Origin: an uncultured Lachnospiraceae bacterium
GTDB lineage: Bacteria > Bacillota > Clostridia > Lachnospirales > Lachnospiraceae
Assembly: GCA_946533525.1 (NCBI GenBank)
Contig: CAMNBW010000033.1
Span: forward strand, 1 to 9,987
Direction: 5' to 3'
Length of the DNA stretch: 9,987 nt
Shown: positions 6,497 to 9,987 of the stretch, piece after piece
Numbering within the stretch: the stretch's first letter is position 1
Layout of the letters: the number at the start of each line of letters is the position of its first letter
Made by a program: the position numbers and the translations under genes
The notes under the pieces: generated by a model
Told to the model about the DNA's origin: nothing
Seen by the model: the letters and a program-made list of their open reading frames with translations, nothing else
The model's database searches: none

Positions 6497-8149
6497 ATGA
6501 GAAGAAACGTGTTACTGTCAAGAGAGGATAAGCTTACTGCACTTTACTGCAGACTTTCCAAGGATGACGGCACAAGCAACGAGAGCATGAGTATTGAGAC
6601 TCAAAAGACCATGCTCAGCGAGTATGCCGCCAGGATGGGCTTCAGAAATGTCCGATTCTATGTAGACGACGGATATTCGGGTACGAATTTTGACCGTCCG
6701 GCCTTTAAGCTTTTGGTGAATGACATCGAAGACGGTATCATAGCGACGGTTATCACAAAGGATTTAAGCAGGCTTGGAAGGAATTATCTGGAAACAGGAA
6801 CCTATATTGAGATATTTTTTCCCAAGCATGATGTCAGATATATAGCCATAAATGACGGAGTGGATTCCATAGACCGTGAAAAGATGGATATAACTCCCTT
6901 CCATAACATCATAAATTCTCTGTACGCCAGGGATACCTCCAGGAAGATAAAAAGCGCAATCAGGGCCAGGAGGACCAGCGGGAAATATATGGCAAGCACG
7001 CCTCCTTACGGCTATATGAAGGATCCCGAAGACCACAACCACCTTGTCATCGACGAACCCCGGGCAGAGGTCGTGCGCAGGATCTTTAACATGGTGCTGG
7101 ACGGCCGAGGCCTTTTCCAGATAGCCAGGATTCTTAAGGCCGATGAGGTACTGCGGCCCAGTGCACTGAAGTCTTCAATGTACGAGAGGTTTGCCCGGGA
7201 AGGCACGCTGTATGAATGGGATCCTTCATATTTGAGTGCCCTGCTGCATAATCCCGTCTATGCAGGGCATATCTCCATGCCCGTAAGACCCTCCCGCTCC
7301 ATGCACTCCCAGGACAGGGAATATGTTCCGAGGGAGAAAAGGGAGCTCGTGCGAAATACCCATGAAGCCATTGTGGAGCAGTGGCTCTTTGACGAGGTGG
7401 GAAAGATACTCTCCGGGCGCTCCAGCAGCTTTAAATGTCCCTCCAGCGGATACGAGAACATCTTTAAAGGGATGCTTATATGCAATACCTGCGGCAGTAC
7501 TCTGATTGCAAAGGTGGAAAAGCGCAGCAAGCGTGCAAACCTTACAGATAAGGCCTCCTATTCCTGCGGACGCTACCGCAGGTTCGGAAATACCGCCTGC
7601 AGCTCCCATTCTATCCGGGCGAGGGTTCTCGTTGACACCGTTATAGCGCAGATCAACAAATATATAAGGAGGGCTCATGCCGGGCAGGAGGAGCTTACGG
7701 CCTGGATAGCGCGAAGGCTCAGGGTCAGTATGGACGATTCCAGAAAGCGGAACAGGCAGGAGCTGGAAAAGATCAAGGAGCGTATCGGAGAGATAGAAGA
7801 ATTCTACGCAACGCTGTACGAAAACCTTACAAGGGGAATAATAAGCGAGGAGCGGTTTAAGAGCATGAGTACCCGTTATGACGAGGAAGAGAGGAGGCTC
7901 AGGCAGAGGATAGAGCTTATAAAGACAAAAGAGCGTGAGGAGAGGCTCGATCAGGAGAGGATCAATCATTTTGTGTCTATGCTGGCCTCCCGCGATGAGC
8001 TCGAAGAGCTGACCTTTTCCGGCGTCCGGGAGTTTGTGGACAAGATAAAGGTCTATGAAAAGGAAAAGGAGGATCCGGATTCCCATACCCGCCTGCAGAT
8101 CCGGTATAAGTATGTGGGAGAGCTGGATATAGTGAATGTAAAGGACTGA
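6497..8149 (+). CDS. Large serine recombinase, TndX/TnpX-like
   Basis: Large serine recombinases cut and rejoin DNA at attachment sites through a 5'-phosphoserine link, moving transposons or phages or inverting segments. The 550 residues show a complete layout. The catalytic domain (about 12-150) has YCRLS with nucleophile S21, DDGYSGTNFDRP (57-68) and KDLSRLGRN (88-96). The recombinase domain (about 168-315) has PPYGY (169-173) and HNPVYAGHI (251-259). A zinc ribbon has Cys 329, 332, 357 and 368, and a charged coiled-coil region covers about 410-490. Nothing looks broken. AGGAGG at 6484-6489 sits 7 bases before the ATG. Codon use (ATA, AGG, AGA) resembles the neighbours, arguing against very recent arrival. 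No transposition partner gene, relaxase or resistance cargo is present; cysK lies on one side and a protease gene on the other. Resemblance to TndX/TnpX is recalled, not searched. Confidence 0.93.
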   Translation: MRRNVLLSREDKLTALYCRLSKDDGTSNESMSIETQKTMLSEYAARMGFRNVRFYVDDGYSGTNFDRPAFKLLVNDIEDGIIATVITKDLSRLGRNYLETGTYIEIFFPKHDVRYIAINDGVDSIDREKMDITPFHNIINSLYARDTSRKIKSAIRARRTSGKYMASTPPYGYMKDPEDHNHLVIDEPRAEVVRRIFNMVLDGRGLFQIARILKADEVLRPSALKSSMYERFAREGTLYEWDPSYLSALLHNPVYAGHISMPVRPSRSMHSQDREYVPREKRELVRNTHEAIVEQWLFDEVGKILSGRSSSFKCPSSGYENIFKGMLICNTCGSTLIAKVEKRSKRANLTDKASYSCGRYRRFGNTACSSHSIRARVLVDTVIAQINKYIRRAHAGQEELTAWIARRLRVSMDDSRKRNRQELEKIKERIGEIEEFYATLYENLTRGIISEERFKSMSTRYDEEERRLRQRIELIKTKEREERLDQERINHFVSMLASRDELEELTFSGVREFVDKIKVYEKEKEDPDSHTRLQIRYKYVGELDIVNVKD

Positions 8150-8296
8150 TGCGGGTTTCACGGCCACCGTGGTAAAAACACAAAAATGAAATAATTACAT
8201 CACATTTTGAACACATTTAGTTCCTAGAATAGGTACTGTCCAAAAGGGATATTAATAATGCTCTATTTACATAGAAACATCAGGAGGTACAAAGAT
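8150..8296 (+). other. Recombinase-htrA intergenic region
   Basis: No gene was found in these 147 bases. A short stem, CACGG (8159-8163) pairing with CCGTG (8167-8171) across a 3-base loop, follows the recombinase stop. It is not followed by a T-run, so it is at best a weak terminator. After it the sequence is AT-rich, with a candidate promoter, an imperfect dyad at 8219-8237 and the ribosome binding site of the next gene. Confidence 0.4.
8207..8237 (+). promoter_or_regulatory. Candidate htrA promoter overlapped by an imperfect dyad
   Basis: TTGAAC (8207-8212) and TAGGTA (8230-8235) are spaced by 17 bases; the -35 match is good and the -10 weak. The -10 lies inside a dyad: AGTTCCTA (8219-8226), GAA, TAGGTACT (8230-8237), whose arms pair at seven of eight positions. 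The overlap is the kind of place a repressor or stress regulator binds, but no known consensus is recognised, and the dyad could equally be a recombinase site or chance. Confidence 0.3.
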
Positions 8297-9987
8297 ATGT
8301 ATGAGGATTATAATGACGAAAAAAAGAACAGCGAAGAAGAGAATATCATCGACGTTACGGAAAACAATACCCGTGAGGGGAGCAACGCCCAGTATACCAG
8401 CTACTCTTCGGTAGCAGGCGGCCAGAATACCGAAAGGACAACGGACGGCTCCAGATATAAAAGCTACACCGGCAGCACCTATAACACAAACAGCTATACC
8501 GGAAGCAGCTACACAAATGCAGGCAGCACCGGAAACAATAACGCCAACAGGTATACGCAGTATCAGTTCTCGGGAACACACAGGCAGCCCGGTAAGGAGA
8601 AGGCTCCCAAAGAGGGCGGAGCTTTCTGGAAGAAGGCCCTGACAGCAGTTGCTCTCGGGATTCTCTTCGGCGGCTGCGCGGGAGTGGGACTCTTCGCGGT
8701 AAACGCCATCACCGGGGCGAATTCACCGAAGCAGCAGTCCAAGATAGAAGCTCCCCAGACAACGGCGCCCACTACTTCCTCCATAAGCACGGCGGAGGAG
8801 TCCGGCAAGGTAGTGACCACCGCCAAGGCCTCCACGGCCATAGCAACGACAGACAGCGGAGCAGTTGCCGAGGTTGCGGAGAACTCCATGCCTGCCGTAG
8901 TGGCGATTACAAACAACTATACCTATTATACACAGGACTGGTTCGGACAGCAGTACAAGGGTGAGAGCGAAGCTTCGGGCTCGGGCATCATCGTAGGAAA
9001 GAGCGATACTGATCTCTACATAGCTACCAACCAGCATGTGGTATCATCGGCAGATTCACTTACAGTTCAGTTCATAGATGAGACAACGGCAGACGCCACC
9101 TTGAAGAGTCAGGATACTTCCGCGGATATAGCCATAGTTACGGTTCCCATTTCCTCTCTCTCTGCGGAAACCTTAAACAACATTAAGGTAATAACATTGG
9201 GTAATCCTGACTCTCTTAAGGTCGGGCAGCAGGTGGTAGCCATAGGAAATGCCCTTGGATACGGCCAGTCGGTTACAACGGGCATCATTTCAGCCATCGA
9301 CCGTGAAGTAGACTTAAGCAACGGAAAGAGAAAACTTATCCAGACAGATGCAGCCATCAACCCCGGAAATTCGGGCGGAGCGCTTCTCGATATGGACGGA
9401 AACCTTATCGGTATAAACGAGGCCAAGCTTTCAGGCGGCGGCATCGAGGGAATGGGATATGCGATACCCATATCGGTTGCACAGCCTATAATGGATAAGC
9501 TCATGACCAAGGATGTACAGGAGAACCACGGGTATCTCGGTATCTCGGGAGCCAACGTTACCGAAGAGGTGGCAAAGACCTATGAAATGCCCCAGGGCGT
9601 ATATATCTCAAAGGCAGAGCAGGGACTTGCCGCAGCCAATGCGGGTCTTAAGAAGGGCGACATCATAACGGCCTTTGACGGACAGGAAGTAAAGTCGATG
9701 TCACAGCTGCAGGAGCTCATACAGTATTACGGCATAGGGGAAGAGGTTCCGGTAACCTATTACACCCAGGGTTCTAACGGCTATCAGGAAAAGAGTACGA
9801 CGGTTACTTTGACGGACTATCCTGATGCAAAGAAGAGCGCAGACAAGAATTCAGATAAAAAGGCTTCGGATGATGAAGAGGATGACGATGACGATGACGA
9901 AGATAAAGATGAGCAGGATAGGGATGAGGATTCCGAAGAGCAAGGCAATCTGGATATAAGACAGTTCAATAATCTGGAAGACTTCTT
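8297..9987 (+). CDS. htrA: Membrane-anchored HtrA/DegP-type serine protease with PDZ domain (3' end outside window)
   Basis: HtrA proteases degrade or refold damaged exported proteins at the outer membrane face. The reading frame stays open to the last base (563 residues visible). A cytoplasmic N-terminal region rich in S, Y, T, G and N (1-108) holds two 10-residue repeats beginning SYTGS (56-65, 66-75). One membrane segment (about 113-136) and a Thr/Ser-rich linker follow. The trypsin-like domain (about 190-405) has an intact triad: H247 in ATNQHVV, D277 in SADIAI and S359 in NPGNSGGAL. A PDZ domain spans about 410-508. The visible tail (about 515-549) is strongly acidic and should lie outside the cell. 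AGGAGGT (8282-8288) is 8-9 bases before ATG 8297. ATG 8258 is in frame, adding 13 residues, but has a weaker site. The final DIRQFNNLEDF suggests the stop lies soon after the window. Confidence 0.94.
   Translation, partial: MYEDYNDEKKNSEEENIIDVTENNTREGSNAQYTSYSSVAGGQNTERTTDGSRYKSYTGSTYNTNSYTGSSYTNAGSTGNNNANRYTQYQFSGTHRQPGKEKAPKEGGAFWKKALTAVALGILFGGCAGVGLFAVNAITGANSPKQQSKIEAPQTTAPTTSSISTAEESGKVVTTAKASTAIATTDSGAVAEVAENSMPAVVAITNNYTYYTQDWFGQQYKGESEASGSGIIVGKSDTDLYIATNQHVVSSADSLTVQFIDETTADATLKSQDTSADIAIVTVPISSLSAETLNNIKVITLGNPDSLKVGQQVVAIGNALGYGQSVTTGIISAIDREVDLSNGKRKLIQTDAAINPGNSGGALLDMDGNLIGINEAKLSGGGIEGMGYAIPISVAQPIMDKLMTKDVQENHGYLGISGANVTEEVAKTYEMPQGVYISKAEQGLAAANAGLKKGDIITAFDGQEVKSMSQLQELIQYYGIGEEVPVTYYTQGSNGYQEKSTTVTLTDYPDAKKSADKNSDKKASDDEEDDDDDDEDKDEQDRDEDSEEQGNLDIRQFNNLEDF
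8462..8521 (+). repeat. Two tandem 30-base coding repeats in htrA
   Basis: Two adjacent, diverged copies of a ten-codon unit (8462-8491 and 8492-8521) each begin with codons for SYTGS. They lie in the low-complexity cytoplasmic N-terminal region of the protease. Because the period is 30 bases, gain or loss of a copy would keep the frame. Confidence 0.6.
9881..9898 (+). repeat. Hexanucleotide GATGAC x3 in the htrA acidic tail
   Basis: Three perfect tandem copies of GATGAC encode six aspartates within a longer Asp/Glu run. Slippage here would alter the tail length in steps of two residues without breaking the frame. Confidence 0.75.

Noticed and set aside
7226..8167. 313-residue - strand open frame inside the recombinase gene
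   Set aside because: It lies antisense to a complete, motif-bearing recombinase, has no recognisable domain and no clear ribosome binding site.
8159..8171. Intrinsic terminator after the recombinase gene
   Set aside because: The stem is only 5 bp and is followed by GTAAAAACA on the + strand, not a T-run; the - strand also lacks a T-run after it.
8258..8296. Upstream ATG start for the HtrA protease
   Set aside because: It is in frame and would add 13 residues, but the strong AGGAGGT at 8282-8288 is correctly spaced only for ATG 8297.

Overview
The window looks like chromosomal DNA of a Gram-positive anaerobe of the class Clostridia, most likely Lachnospiraceae. That assignment is inferred from protein style (a clostridial-type carbamate kinase, a TndX/TnpX-type large serine recombinase, a short divergent signal peptidase II), from strong AGGAGG ribosome binding sites and from heavy use of ATA (Ile) and AGA/AGG (Arg) codons in a sequence of middling GC content. 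No species can be named. No rRNA, tRNA or CRISPR array is visible.

Left block (about 52-5031, + strand): four genes head to tail. They are a LytR-CpsA-Psr (LCP) cell-wall polymer ligase, a family 2 (rhamnosyltransferase-like) glycosyltransferase, glmS, and a carbamate kinase. The first three fit one theme: GlmS feeds amino sugar into UDP-GlcNAc, the glycosyltransferase builds a surface polysaccharide, and the LCP enzyme anchors such polymers to peptidoglycan. This may be the tail of a cell-surface polysaccharide locus extending left of the window. The carbamate kinase follows glmS after 74 bases, with no arginine deiminase or ornithine carbamoyltransferase gene in view.

Middle block (5021-6349, - strand): cysK (O-acetylserine sulfhydrylase) followed 3 bases later by a 130-residue signal peptidase II-like membrane protein. 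In the latter, the aspartate of the GNxxDR-type motif is glutamate. The lspA-like gene meets the carbamate kinase gene tail to tail with an 11-base overlap and no intrinsic terminator.

Right block (6497-9987, + strand): an apparently intact 550-residue large serine recombinase standing alone between cysK and a trypsin-like HtrA/DegP protease gene. The protease is anchored by one membrane segment, with an S/Y/T/G/N-rich N-terminal region and a very acidic C-terminal tail. It runs off the right edge. No transposon cargo, integrase partner or convincing attachment site is seen beside the recombinase. The two intergenic regions around it (6350-6496 and 8150-8296) carry short dyads and possible promoters.

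Overall this is mostly ordinary core genome. The points most worth a second look are the Asp-to-Glu change in the LspA-like protein and the solitary serine recombinase. I found no clear evidence for a new multi-gene system.
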